NCBI RefSeq assembly: GCF_023343835.1
Contig: NC_064436.1
Location: 70,671,545-70,735,544 of the forward strand
Source: Lagopus muta
Lineage: Eukaryota; Chordata; Aves; Galliformes; Phasianidae
Length of the DNA stretch: 64,000 bases
Reading direction: 5' to 3'
The first letter of the stretch is position 1; each line of letters opens with the position of its first letter. A model generated the notes under the pieces. It worked only from the letters and a program-made list of their open reading frames with translations, had not been told where the DNA came from and searched no databases. Of the stretch, positions 1 to 11,300 are shown one piece after another. A program made the translations under genes and the position numbers.

Positions 1-131
1 CCCCAAAACCCCCCCCCATAACAGGGACTCCGTATGAAGCCAGCACCCTGCATAACCCCCCCCCCCTCATATTTCCCCTATTAAACCCCCCCCCCCAGCT
101 CAGACCCCTGCACGCTGATAGGTTTTGCCAT
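1..131. repeat. Duplicate of the segment at about 3764-3877
   Basis: The sequence from the CATAACAGGGACTC motif to GATAGGTTTTGCCA recurs almost base for base at about 3764-3877. The differences are mainly C-run lengths and a few added cytosines. The two copies flank DYSF exon 1 in direct orientation, about 3.7 kb apart. It could be a true short duplication or an assembly echo. Confidence 0.8.
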
Positions 132-2870
132 CCCCCCCCCCCCCCCCCCCCCCCCCCCCCTTCCCCGGGACCCCCAGACAGAGACAGAGCCCTGCATTGG
201 GACCCCCACACAGACCCTCCTAAATGGGGCTCCTGGGACCCCCCCCCAATATTGAACCCCCCCCCCCCCAGATTAGGACCCCATCCCATATAACTGCCCC
301 CCCCCCCCCAAAATGGGACTCCTGGAGCCCCCCCCCCACCCATACAGACACCCCTGTCCCCCCCCAAAACGAGCCTCCTTGGAACCCTCCCATACAGAAC
401 CCCCCAGAATAGGACCCCCCCCCAATGCCCCCCCCCAAATGAGGCTCCTTGGACCACTCCCCTACTGAACCCCCCCCCATAGAATGAAACCCCACCCCAT
501 ACAACTTCCCCCCCCCCCCAAATAGGACTCATGAGATCCCATACAGGACCCCCCAAATGGGACCCCCCCCTCTATACAGACACCCCCCCCCCCAAAATGG
601 GGCTCCTAGGACCCCCCCCACACTGAACCCTCCCCCCACAATAGGACCCCCCCCATACAGACCCCCCCCCCAATTGGGACTCTTGAGATCTCCCCCTTAA
701 TGAACCCCCCCCCCCAAATGGGACCCTTCCCATATGGAACCCCCCCCAAATGGGACCCCCCCCTCTACACAGACACCCCCCCTCCAAAATGGGGCTCCTA
801 GGACCCCCCCCATACTGAACCCTCCCCCCAAAATAGGACCCCCTATACAACCAGCCCCCCCCAAAATGGGACCCACCTCCATAGAGACTCCCCCCCCTTT
901 TTTCCCCCCCAAAATGGGTCTCCTAGGACCCCCCCCATACTGACCCCCACCAAAACAGGACCCCCTATACAACCCCCCCCCCAAAATGAGACCCCTGAGA
1001 TCCCTCCCATACTGAACCCCTCCCGATGTGACCCCACCCCCCACATAACCCCCCCCCCCCCCCCCAATAACCCCCCCCCTCCCAAATGGGTCTCCTAGGA
1101 CCCCCCCCATACTGAACCCTCCCCCCCACAATAGGACCCCCCCCATACAGACCCCCCCCCAATTGAGACTCTTGAGATCTCCCCCCCTACTGAACCCCCC
1201 CCAAATGGGACCCTTCCCATATAGAACCCCCCCAAATGGGACCCCCCCTCTATACAGACACCCCCCCCCCCCCCCAATTTGTCTCCTAGGACCTCTCCCA
1301 TAATGACCCCCCCCCCACAATAGGACTCCCCCATACAAACCCCCCCCCCCCAAATTGGGACTCCTCAGATCTCCCCCCTACTGAACCCCCCCCAAATGGG
1401 ACCCTTCCCATATAGAACCCCCCCAAATGGGACCCCCCCCCTTACACTCCCCCCCCCAAGCAGGTCTCCTTGGACCCCTCCCATACTGAACCCCCCCCAC
1501 ACACAATGGGACCCCCCCCCCCCTCATACAACTTCTCCCCCCCCCCAGTTGGGACTTCTGAGATCTCTCCCATACAGGACCCCCCCCCAAATGGGACCCC
1601 CCCTCTATACAGACACCCCCCCCCTCCAAAATGGGTCTCCTAGGACCCCCCCCCATACTGAACCCTGCTCCTACAATAGGACCCCCCCATACAGACCCCC
1701 CCCCCAATTGGGACTCTTGAGATCTCCCCCCTACTGAACCCCCCCCAAATGGGACCCTTCCCATATAGAACCCCCCCAAATGGGACCCCCCCCTCTACAC
1801 AGACACCCCCCCCCCCCAATTTGTCTCCTAGGACCTCTCCCATAATGACCCCCCCCCCCCCACAATAGGACTCCCCCATACAAACCCCCCCCCCCCCAAT
1901 TGGGACTCCTCAGATCTCCCCCCTACTGAACCCCCCCAAATGGGACCCTTCCCATATAGAACCCCCCCAAATGGACCCCCCCTCTACACAGACACCCCCC
2001 CCCCCAATTTGTCTCCTAGGACCTCTCCCATAATGACCCCCCCCCCCCACAATAAGACCCCCCATACAGACCCCCCCCCCCCAATTAAGACTCCTCAGAT
2101 CTCCCCCCTACTGAACCCCCCCAAATGGGACCCCCCCCTCTATACAGACACCCCCCCCCCCCAAAATGGGTCTCCTGGGACCCCTCCCAAACTGAACCCT
2201 CCTCCCACAATAGGACCCCCCCCATACAGACCCCCCCCCAATTGAGACTCTTGAGATCTCCCCCTTAATGAACCCCCCCAAATGGGACCCTTCCCATATA
2301 GAACCCCCCCAAATGGGACCCCCCCTCTACGCAGACCCCCCCCCCCCCAAAATGGGTCTCCTGGGACCCCTCCCATACCGACCCCCCCCCCCCAAATTAG
2401 GACCTCCTATACAGCCAGCCCCCCCCAAAATGGGACCCCCGAGATCCCTCCCATACTGAACCCCCCCCAGATGTGACCCTACCCCACATAAACCCCCCCC
2501 CCAAAATGGGTCACCTGGGACCCCTCCCATACTGAACCCCCCCCCCAGAATAGGACCCCCCTATACAACCCCCCCCCCCCCCCAAAGTGGGTCTCCTAGG
2601 ACCCCTCCCATACTGAATCCCCCCCCCCCATACAACTTCTCCCCCCCCCCCCCAATTGGGACTCCTGAGATCTCTCCCATACAGGACCCCCCCCAAATGG
2701 GACCCTCCTCTATACAGACCCCCTCCCCCCCCCAAAATGGGTCTCCTGGGACCCCTCCCATCCTGAACCCCCCCCAGAACAGGACTCCCTATACAGAACC
2801 CCCCCCCAAATGGGACTCCTGACACCCTGTCATACTGACTTCCCCCCCAGAACGGGACCCGACCCCATAT
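132..2870. repeat. C-rich higher-order minisatellite in DYSF intron 1
   Basis: Blocks such as AAATGGGACCC, CCCATACTGAACC, CTATACAGACA and AATTGGGACTC are separated by runs of 6 to 30 cytosines. The AATTGGGACTC-type block recurs mostly every 145-205 bases, so the array has a higher-order unit of roughly 190 bases. It lies downstream of DYSF exon 1 on the minus strand, so it is intron 1. The transcribed RNA would be G-rich. The long frames on both strands here only reflect stop-free repeat units. Confidence 0.9.
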
Positions 2871-3152
2871 AAAGCCCCCAAAATGGATCTCCAGCCCCCC
2901 CCCCCCCGAATCCCCCCCAAACCCCCCCCCACCTAACAGACCCCCCCCCCCACCAAACCAAGACCCCCGTACAGCAACCAGACCTCACCTCACTCCCCCC
3001 CCCCCCCCCCCCCCCCCAGCGCCCCTCCGTTGGGCCCCACATCCCCGCCCCCAGCACAAAACCTCCGGGGGAGAGGGGGGGGGGGGGGGGGGGGCCACCG
3101 CAGCCTCCGAGACCCCCAACACAACCCCCCCTCCCCCCCCCAAACCCCGCAC

Positions 3153-3240
3153 CTCTGAACACCACCCCGCAATACGCATCGCTGATGTCGGCGTCCGGCG
3201 TGCGGAGCTCCTCCGCGTGCAGCACGAAGACCCGCAGCAT
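3153..3240 (-). CDS. DYSF: Dysferlin, first coding exon (N-terminus of C2A)
   Basis: The ATG is at 3240-3238 and the exon ends with GAG|GTGCGG at 3153/3152. It is 88 bases (29 codons plus one base), the same length and phase I recall for human DYSF exon 1. The encoded start [20 protein letters not shown] continues DAYCGVVFR, closely matching the dysferlin/myoferlin C2A N-terminus with its conserved TPDxDISDAYC block. Dysferlin is a tail-anchored multi-C2 membrane protein that acts in calcium-dependent plasma-membrane repair in muscle. C2A binds calcium and phospholipid. Only this exon is in the window; the rest lies beyond base 1. DYSF follows ZNF638 on the same strand, as in human 2p13. Myoferlin is the alternative, but the neighbours favour DYSF. 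Confidence 0.9.
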
Positions 3241-3720
3241 CGCCCCGCACCGCCCCCCCCCCCTCCCTCCGACCCCCCCCGCACTGCGGCACACCCCCTC
3301 CCCCCCCCCCCCCTCCCAACCCCCCCCCTCGGTCTCTCTTAAAGGGGAACGCACCACGCTTGGCCCTGCTGCCACCGCCTCAGTTTCCCCAGCAGCGAGG
3401 TCCTCCCTTTCGCCCCCCTCCCCATTTAACCCCCCCTCCCCCCCCATGGGCTGCCCACTCCCTCCGTGCCCTGGAAGAGCAGCCAGAAGGGAAGGAAGGC
3501 AGAATGACGCAGTGAGACCCCCCCCCTCCCTCCCTCGCCCCCCCCTACCCCCCCTCGCCCCCCCCCCCACCTACAGCAGCGTCAGCACCGACGGCCCCTC
3601 CTGCACTGAGATGGGGGGGGGATTGGGGGGGGCCTTACAGCACAGAGCAGCCGTGGGGGGGGCCGGAGACCCCTGAAGGGGGGGTGGAATTCTCTGGGAC
3701 CCCCCAGCCTAGGGTCAATG
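3241..3720 (-). promoter_or_regulatory. DYSF: Probable DYSF 5' UTR and promoter, GC-rich
   Basis: This stretch lies immediately upstream of the DYSF ATG. It is GC-rich with several CpGs near 3180-3250, long C runs at 3257-3330 and 3517-3570, and no ATG-initiated competitor that resembles a gene. I see no TATA box. The transcription start cannot be fixed from sequence alone. Confidence 0.5.
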
Positions 3721-3763
3721 CATACAGATGGGATTCCGCACACTGGGACCCCCCCAAACCCCC

Positions 3764-3877
3764 CACCCCCCATAACAGGGACTCTGTATGAAGCCAGCAC
3801 CCTGCATAACCCCCCATATTTCCCCTATTAAGCCCCCCCCCCAGCTCAGACCCCTGCACGCTGATAGGTTTTGCCAA
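3764..3877. repeat. Second copy of the segment at 1-131
   Basis: Direct-orientation copy of 1-131. After TTTTGCCA the two copies diverge: this one runs into AGGTCCTCCATGG, while the copy at 131 runs into poly-C. Confidence 0.8.
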
Positions 3878-3884
3878 GGTCCTC

Positions 3885-4325
3885 CATGGCCTATTGGGGT
3901 CCCCATGCCCCACTGATGCCCCATTGATGCCCCACAGCCCCATTGGGGTCCCAGTGTCCCATCAGGGTTCTCCATGTCCCGTTGTGTCCCCATGGTGTCC
4001 CCACTCCCTTCAGCAATGAGGTCTGCACTGAGCCTCCTCTCCTCCACACTCAAGGTCCTCAAGGTCCTCCATACCCCACTGATGCCCCACTGCTGCCCCA
4101 CTGATGCCCCACTGATGCTCCCCGGCTGCCCATGGAGGTGGTGGAGCCTCCTGCTCTGGAGATGCTCCAGACCTGCCTGGATGCTGACCTGGTTTTGTGG
4201 TGGCCAAAGCGCAGGACCCGGCCTATGGCCTTGTTGTAACTCATCCCACTGCCTTCAGCCCAGCATTCCACAGCCTGCACAGATCCCCCTGCAGGGCCTC
4301 GCTGCCCCCAGGCAGCTCCATGCTC
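3885..4325 (-). mobile_element. CR1 fragments, minus orientation
   Basis: The segments ATGGAGGTGGTGGAGCC, GCGCAGGACCCGGCC and CCTTGTTGTAACTCATCCC are typical of the CR1 3' half. An internal CCCCACTGATGCCCC micro-repeat is present at 3900-4115. The element is truncated and decayed, and the 20-bp minisatellite begins just after it. Confidence 0.6.
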
Positions 4326-4333
4326 GCAGCCAA

Positions 4334-6722
4334 CCCATAGAGACACAGTGGGACCCATAGAGACACGTTGGGACCCACAGAGACACGTTGGGACCCATAG
4401 AGACACATTGGGACCCATAGAGACACATTGGGACCCACAGAGACACGTTGGGACCCATAGAGACACAGTGGGACCCATAGAGACACGTTGGGACCCATAG
4501 GGACACATTGGGACCCATGGAGACACGTTGGGACCCATAGAGACACATTGGGACCCATGTTGGGACTCATAGAGACACATTGGGACCCATGGAGACACAG
4601 TGGGACCCATGTTGGGACCCATAGAGACACATTGGGACCCATGGAGACACGCTGGGACCCATGGAGACACGCTGGGACCCATTGGGACCCATAGAGACAC
4701 GTTGAGACCCATGGAGACACGTTGGGGACCCACAGAGACACACTGGGACCCATAGAAATACGTTGGGACCCATGGAGACACGTTGAGATCCATAGAGACA
4801 CATTGAGATGCATTGGGACCCAATGGGACCCAGAGACACGTTGGGACCCATAGAGACACGTTGGGACCCATTGGGACCCATAGAGACATGTTGGGATCCA
4901 TAGAGACACATTGGGACCCATGGAGACACATTGGGACCCATGGAGACACGTTGGGACCCATAGAGACACATTGGGACCCATGGAGACACGTTGGGACCCA
5001 TGGAGACACAGTGGGACCCATAGAGACACGCTGGGACCATTGGGACCCATAGAGACCCATTGGGACCCATGGAGACACGTTGGGAGCCATAGAGACACGT
5101 TGGGACCCACGTTGGGACCCATGGAGACACATTGAGACCCATAGTGACACGCTGGGACCCATAGGGACATGTTGGGACCCACAGAGACACACTGGGACCC
5201 ATAGAGACACGTTGGGACCCATTGGGACCCATAGAGACATGTTGGGACCCATAGAGACACATTGGGACCCATGGAGACACGTTGGGACCCATAGAGACAC
5301 GTTGGGACCCATAGAGACACATTGGGACCCATGTTGGGACTCATAGAGACACATTGGGACCCATGGAGACACAGTGGGACCCATGTTGGGACCCATAGAG
5401 ACACATTGGGACCCATGGAGACACGCTGGGACCCATGGAGACACGCTGGGACCCATTGGGACCCATAGAGACACGTTGGGACCCATAGAGACACGTTGGG
5501 ACCCACAGAGACACGCTGGGACCCATAGAAATACGTTGGGACCCATGGAGACACGTTGAGATCCATAGAGACACATTGAGATGCATTGGGACCCAATGGG
5601 ACCAGAGGACACGTTGGGACCCATAGAGACACGTTGGGACCCATTGGGACCCATAGAGACACATTGGGGACCCATTGGACCCATGGAGACATGTTGGGAC
5701 CCATGGAGACACATTGGGACCCATGGAGACACGTTGGGACCCATAGAGACACATTGGGACCCATGGAGACACGTTGGGACCCATGGAGACACGTTGGGAC
5801 CCATGGAGACACAGTGGGACCCATGGAGACACGTTGGGACCATTGGGACCCATAGAGACCCATTGGGACCCATGGAGACACGTTGGGAGCCATAGAGACA
5901 CGTTGGGACCCACGTTGGGACCCATGGAGACACATTGAGACCCATAGTGACACGTTGGGACCCATAGGGACACGTTGGGACCCACAGAGACACACTGGGA
6001 CCCATAGAGACACGTTGGGACCCATTGGGACCCATAGAGACATGTTGGGACCCATAGAGACACATTGGGACCCATGGAGACACGTTGGGACCCATAGAGA
6101 CACGTTGGGACCCATAGAGACACATTGGGACCCATGTTGGGACTCATAGAGACACATTGGGACCCATGGAGACACAGTGGGACCCATGTTGGGACCCATA
6201 GAGACACATTGGGACCCATGGAGACACGCTGGGACCCATGGAGACACGCTGGGACCCATGGAGACACGTTGGGACCCATAGAGACACGTTGGGACCCATT
6301 GGGACCCACAGAGACATGTTGGGACCCATAGAGACACATTGGGACCCATGGAGACACATTGGGACCCATGGAGACACGTTGGGACCCATGGAGACACGTT
6401 GGGACCCATGGAGACACAGTGGGACCATTGGGACCCATAGAGACACGTTGAGACCCATTGGGACCCATAGAGACACATTAGGACCCATAGAGACACATTG
6501 GGACCCATAGAGACACATTGGGACCCATTGGGGACCCATGGAGACATGTTGGGCCCCATAGAGACACGTTGGGACCCATTGGGACCCATAGAGACACAGT
6601 GGGACCCATAGAGACCCATTGGGACCCATGGAGACCCATTGGGACCCATAGAGACCCATTGGGACCCAAGGAGACACGTTGGGACCCAAGGAGACACGCT
6701 GGGACCCATTGGGACCCACAGA
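4334..6722. repeat. 20-bp minisatellite (family B), with 0.8-kb higher-order copies
   Basis: The unit is CATAGAGACACGTTGGGACC with variants (CATGG for CATAG, CATTG/CGCTG for CGTTG). About 115 units are present. A marked variant series beginning GTTGGGACTCATAG recurs near 4561, 5336 and 6137, so blocks of about 0.78-0.80 kb were duplicated. No unit contains a stop in most frames, which creates spurious frames up to more than 800 codons. It lies between DYSF and ZNF638. CR1 sequence flanks both ends. Confidence 0.95.
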
Positions 6723-7080
6723 CTCCCCCCCTCCCTGTCCCATTGCTCCTCCCCTCACTGCACAGCCGTTCCTTCGCACATTGCTGCACAACTTCCTATG
6801 CTCAGTTCCCGGCCGTTTCCCCTCCTCCTGTCTCCACTCCCCACTGATCAGAGCCCATCCTCTCCATGCTGCCCCACACCTCAGATACTCACAGCCCTGG
6901 CTCAGCTCCCCTCTCAGCCTCCTTCCCTCCATGCTGCACAGCCCCAGCTCACCCAGCTTTCTCCATAGCACAGATGCTCCATGCCGCTCTCCATCTTGCT
7001 GCCCTGCGCTGGACTCTTCCAACAGCTCCTCATCCTTTTTGTGCAGTGCAGCCCAGAGCTGCATGCAGTGCAGATGAGGC
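6723..7080 (-). mobile_element. CR1 fragment, minus orientation
   Basis: The segments GCCGTTTCCCCTCCTCCTGT, CTCCATAGCACAGATGCTCC and GTGCAGATGAGGCC are shared with the other minus-oriented CR1 copies at 12.9-14.6 kb. It begins directly where the 20-bp minisatellite ends. Confidence 0.75.
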
Positions 7081-8100
7081 CTGGCTCAGCACCGACCCCC
7101 GGGGCGCCGCTGGCTGCCAGCTGCACTCGGCTCCGTTCAGCTCCACTCTCCGGCCCCACATCAGCTCCTCATGCAGCCCAGTGTTCACCCCGGCCAAGGG
7201 CTGCCGGCTCCTGCAGTGCGAGTCGGTGCCCAAGGCCTTGCCAGGTGCAGGCAGACATCAGCAGCCTTTCCCCCACCGACCAGAGGTCTGTGGAGCAGCA
7301 CCTGCCCTTGGTGAACCCATTAAGGCTGGCCTTCACCCCCCCGCTCGCCTTCCCTGCTCCGAGCTCAGGCTGACGGCCTGCAGCTCCCCAGCTCCCCCTT
7401 ACAACCCTTCCTGGAGGTGGGAGCGAGCCTCCGGCCTGCTGGCACCTCACCAGTCAGCATGGAGAGCCAACAGAAGGCAGCAAACGGCTGTGGGCTCTGG
7501 CAGCTGCCTCGGTGCTCCGGTGGATCTCAGCCGGCCCCACGGCTGTGGCAGCTCCATGTTGGAGCAGAAATGACGAGCCGAAGCCCCATGGCTGCACGGC
7601 CCCAGAGCATCGGGTTCCAACCCCCCCCAGGGTGATGGGCCACTCCATGATGCTCCAAGGGGGGCCTGAAGGGAACCAGAGCCCCCCCCAGCAGCTGGGG
7701 GAGGTGCAGGCAGGCAGAAGGGACCCCCCCTCCTTCCCCCCATCCAAGGTGAGCTGAAGACCCACAGCACAGCATGGGAAACTTGGCCACGATGCCATGG
7801 ATCACCCAGAGCACTGCAGGGCCCCCCAGAGGCAATGGGGCGCTCCAGGAGGTGGGGGTCAAAAGAGAAACCAGAGACCCCCCCCCTGCCTCTCAACAGG
7901 CAGGGCATAAGGGATCCCCTCCCCCCCCCCTGGGTGGGGGTCCCAAGAGAAAACAGAGACCCCCCCCCTCTTAACAGGCAGGGCATAAAGGACCCCCCCC
8001 CCCCAAGGTGATGCGTGGAGGGCACCCAACCAACACCAGGAGCCCAGGTTGGGGGGCAGGGGGAGGCACAGCACACACGAAGCCCTGGGGGCTGTACAAG
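7081..8100. other. Intergenic sequence downstream of ZNF638; short tandem duplication at 7850-8010
   Basis: No gene was recognised. At about 7850-8010 a segment of some 75 bases (GGTGGGGGTC, AGAGAAA, CAGAGACCCCCCCC, AACAGGCAGGGCATAA) occurs twice in tandem, with a weaker related copy near 7650-7750. C runs of 7-13 are frequent. Confidence 0.6.
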
Positions 8101-8107
8101 GAGGGTG

Positions 8108-8113
8108 TTTATG
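8108..8113 (-). terminator. ZNF638: Candidate ZNF638 polyadenylation signal (CATAAA)
   Basis: On the minus strand CATAAA lies about 216 bases after the ZNF638 stop codon. It is followed about 30 bases later by a GT-rich stretch (GTGTGTGCTGTG, near 8068-8080), the expected downstream element. No AATAAA is seen between the stop codon and this point. CATAAA is a weak variant hexamer, so this is tentative. Confidence 0.4.
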
Positions 8114-8328
8114 GCAGGTGAGCGGAGGGGAGGGGGGGGGGAGCAGCCCCCCAGCACCCCGATGCTTTGGGACACAAACCAAAGCCCCCTACCCACCCCC
8201 CCCCCCCAACGGGTGTCTCAGTCTGGCTCTGTGCAACACCAACGGATCGCAGCCGGGCCCCACGCTGGATGGCACGGAGGGGTGGAAGGATGGAAGGATG
8301 GAGGCTCCTCTCCTCTCCTCTCCTCCCG

Positions 8329-8391
8329 TCACCTCGGGCTCTGCTCAGCCCCGCTGCTCTCCTCCTCCTCCTTCTTTGTGGCCATGAACCT
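8329..8391 (-). CDS. ZNF638: ZNF638 exon 25 (last coding exon, stop)
   Basis: The acceptor CTGCAG precedes AGG TTC ATG. It encodes [20 protein letters not shown] followed by TGA at 8331-8329. This parallels the human C-terminus (KFMAKQRKEKEQ...). Phase 0 with exon 24. Confidence 0.93.
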   Translation of the reverse strand, partial: RFMATKKEEEESSGAEQSPR

Positions 8392-11300
8392 CTGCAGGAA
8401 GAAAGGCACAGTGAGCGGGCAGCCCAACAGATCCATGCAGCCCAACAGATCCATGCAGCCCAACAGATCCGTGCAGCCCAACAGATCCATGCAAACCCCC
8501 CCATATCTGTGCAGCCCAACAGATCCATGCAGCCCCCCAGATCCATGCAGCCCCCCAGATCCGTGCAAACCCCCCCAGATCCTTGCAGCCCCCCCAGATC
8601 TGTGCAGCCCCCCCAAACTGTGCAGCCCCCCAGATCCGTGCAGCTCCCCATATCTGTGCAGCCCCCCAGATCCGTGCAGCCCCCCAAGATCCATGCAGCC
8701 CCCCCAGATCCATGCAAACCCCCCCCAGATCCATGCAGCCCCCCCCAGATCCCTGCAGCCCCCCTGATTTGTGCAGCCCCCCCACCCAGATCCATGCAGC
8801 ACCCCCGATCAGTGCAGCCCCCCCAGATCCCTGCAGCCCCCCAGATCTGTGCTGCCCCCCAGATCCATGCAGCCCCCCCAGATCCGTGCAGCCCCCCAGA
8901 TCCATGCAAACCCCCCATATCTGTGCAGCCCCCCCATATCTGTGCAGCCCCCCCACCCAGATCCATGCAAACCCCCCCAGATCATTGCAGCCCCCCCCAG
9001 ATCTGTGCAGCCCCTCCAGATCCATGCAGCCCCCCCCCAGATCCGTGCAGCCCCCCATATCTGTGCAGCCCCCCCCCCCCCAGATCCATGCAGCCCCCCA
9101 GATCCATGCAGCCCCCCCGGCCCACAGCCCACCTCTGCGTTCTGCTGGTGCAGCGCCGTGCGGCAGTGATTCTTCACTGAGGTCTCATCTGAGTAGAACA
9201 GGGAGCAGATTTGGCAGAAGAAGCCGGCCTTGGGGAGGAGGTAATCCAGACCTGAGAAGGATGGCAGTGAGCTGAGGGCCGTCCCGGCCTTTGGGATGCA
9301 GGAAACAGCACTTGTGGGCACCCACAGCCTCAATGGGGGACCTGTTTAGAACCCTAGAATGGCCTGGGTTGCACAGGAGCACAGCTCTCATCTCATTCCA
9401 AGCCCTGCTGTGTGCAGGTCACCAACCAGCAGCCCAGGCTGCCCACAGCCACATCCAGCCTGGCCTCCAATGCCTGCAGGGCTGGGGCATCACAGCCTCC
9501 TTGGGCAACCTGCTCCTCATGAAGGATGCCCTCCTATCACCCAGTCTAAATCCACCCCCTTTAAGTTTCAAGCCATTTCCCCTCCTCCTCTCACTACCTG
9601 CCCTTATGAAGTCCCTCTCCAGCTTTCCCATAGGGCCCCTTCAGGTCCTGGAAGGTCACAATACGGTCTCCTCCAAGCCCCCTCCATGCTGCACAGCCCC
9701 AGCTCCCTCCCTGTCCCCATAGCAGAGGTGCTCCAGCCCTTCTCTGGCTCCCAGCACAGCCTCCCTTCAGCCCTGCCTGCCAGCTGGGCTCAGATGTCAC
9801 AGCCTGCAGCTCCCTGGGTTACCTAGAGCTCTCTTGGCTCCCTTACGCCTCCCTTCACCCTTTCCCAGCTCCATTCTGCACACAGACCCACTCTGCAGCT
9901 CTCCTCTCACCCCACACGTCTCCCTTCATCCCTTCCCCACGCACCCCATTCCTGCTCCCCATCTACCAGCACTTCCTCACCTTTTGGTTTGGAGGCAGCA
10001 CTTTCTTCTTCTTCCTCTGGATGAGCAGCACCCAGAACTTCCATCTCTTCCGGCCCTGCAACAGCAACGATGTCCTCCTCTTCTGGTCCTGCACTGGTTG
10101 CTGTTTCCTCCTCTGGTCCCACAGCAGCAGCAATTTCCTCCTCGTCTTCACCTCCCTTCGGCTCTTTCCCTGTCAAAGCGCTTTCTTCCTCCTCCTCCTC
10201 ATCCTCCTCCCCAACCTCGTCCACCGTCACAAAGTTCAGCTCCTCCTTCAGCCGGTTGAAATCAGCCAGGAAATCATCCTCATCCTCGTTGCCCTCATCC
10301 CACGCCGCGCCGCCGTCCTCCTCGCGGATCTCATCCACCGTCACCAAGGCGCTGGGATCATCAGGCACCTGGCACGGATCCTCAGCGCCGCCCCCCTTCT
10401 CCTCCTCCTTGCCGCTCAGCTCCGTGGGTTCGTTCAGCGGCAGCTCCTCCACCTCCCCGATTTCATCCACGGTCACCAAAGGCTCCGGTTTCGATCGCCG
10501 TCCCTCCGTAACGCCGCCGTCCGTCGATGTGTCGCCCCGCTCGCGCAGCTCATCCAAAGCCACGAGCGCCCGCTGCTCGCCACCCGCCTCCCCCGCCAGC
10601 TCGTCCTCCTCCACCACCTCGTCCACCACCAGCATCCCCAGCTGGGCCTCCTCCTCCTCCTCGCCGATCTCATCCAACATGACGAAGGACAGCCGGCCCT
10701 CGGCCAGGCGCTGCGGGGAGCTCCTGTCCTTCCTCCTCTTGGAGCTGGGCTCCCAGGCGCTCCTGGAAGCTTCCTTCCTCTTCCCCTTGGGCTCAGAGTG
10801 CTGCGTTCTCACCGGAGATTCGCTCTCCTCCATCACCTCGTCCACCGTAACGAACTCGTCCAGGTTGAAGGGGAACAGCTCTTCTTCCTGGGCAGGGGAA
10901 CAGCAGGATTGAAGCGAGGGCGGCACGGCGCAGACAGCCAACGTCTGTGCTCAATGGGAGGCACCAACAGGACAAGGAGGGATGGAGGGAGAACAAGGAG
11001 GGATGGAGGGACAACAAGGAGGGATGGAGGCACAACAAGGAGGGATGGAGGGACAACAAGGAGGGATGGATCCTCATCCCATGTGGGAGGGATGGAGGGA
11101 CAACAAGGAGGGATGGAGGGACAACAAGGAGGGATGGAGGGACAACAAGGAGGGATGGAGGGACAACAAGGAGGGATGGAGGGACAACAAGCAGGGCTGC
11201 ATCCTCATCCCATGTAGGAGGGATGGAGACACAACAGGCAGGGCTGGATCCTCATCCCACATGGGATGGACGGAGGCACAACAAGCAGGGCTGCATCCCC

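Noticed and set aside
4241-6709. Very long open frames (up to 822 codons) of GSQ/VSM/GPN repeats on the minus strand
   Set aside because: They are the 20-bp minisatellite read in stop-free frames: 60 bases give a 20-residue repeat, and several frames on both strands are open. No splice context or non-repeat domain.
8329-9251. Matrin-3 as the identity of the zinc-finger gene
   Set aside because: Matrin-3 is shorter and lacks the LVTVDEV repeat domain. The N-terminal [16 protein letters not shown] block and C-terminal tail match ZNF638.
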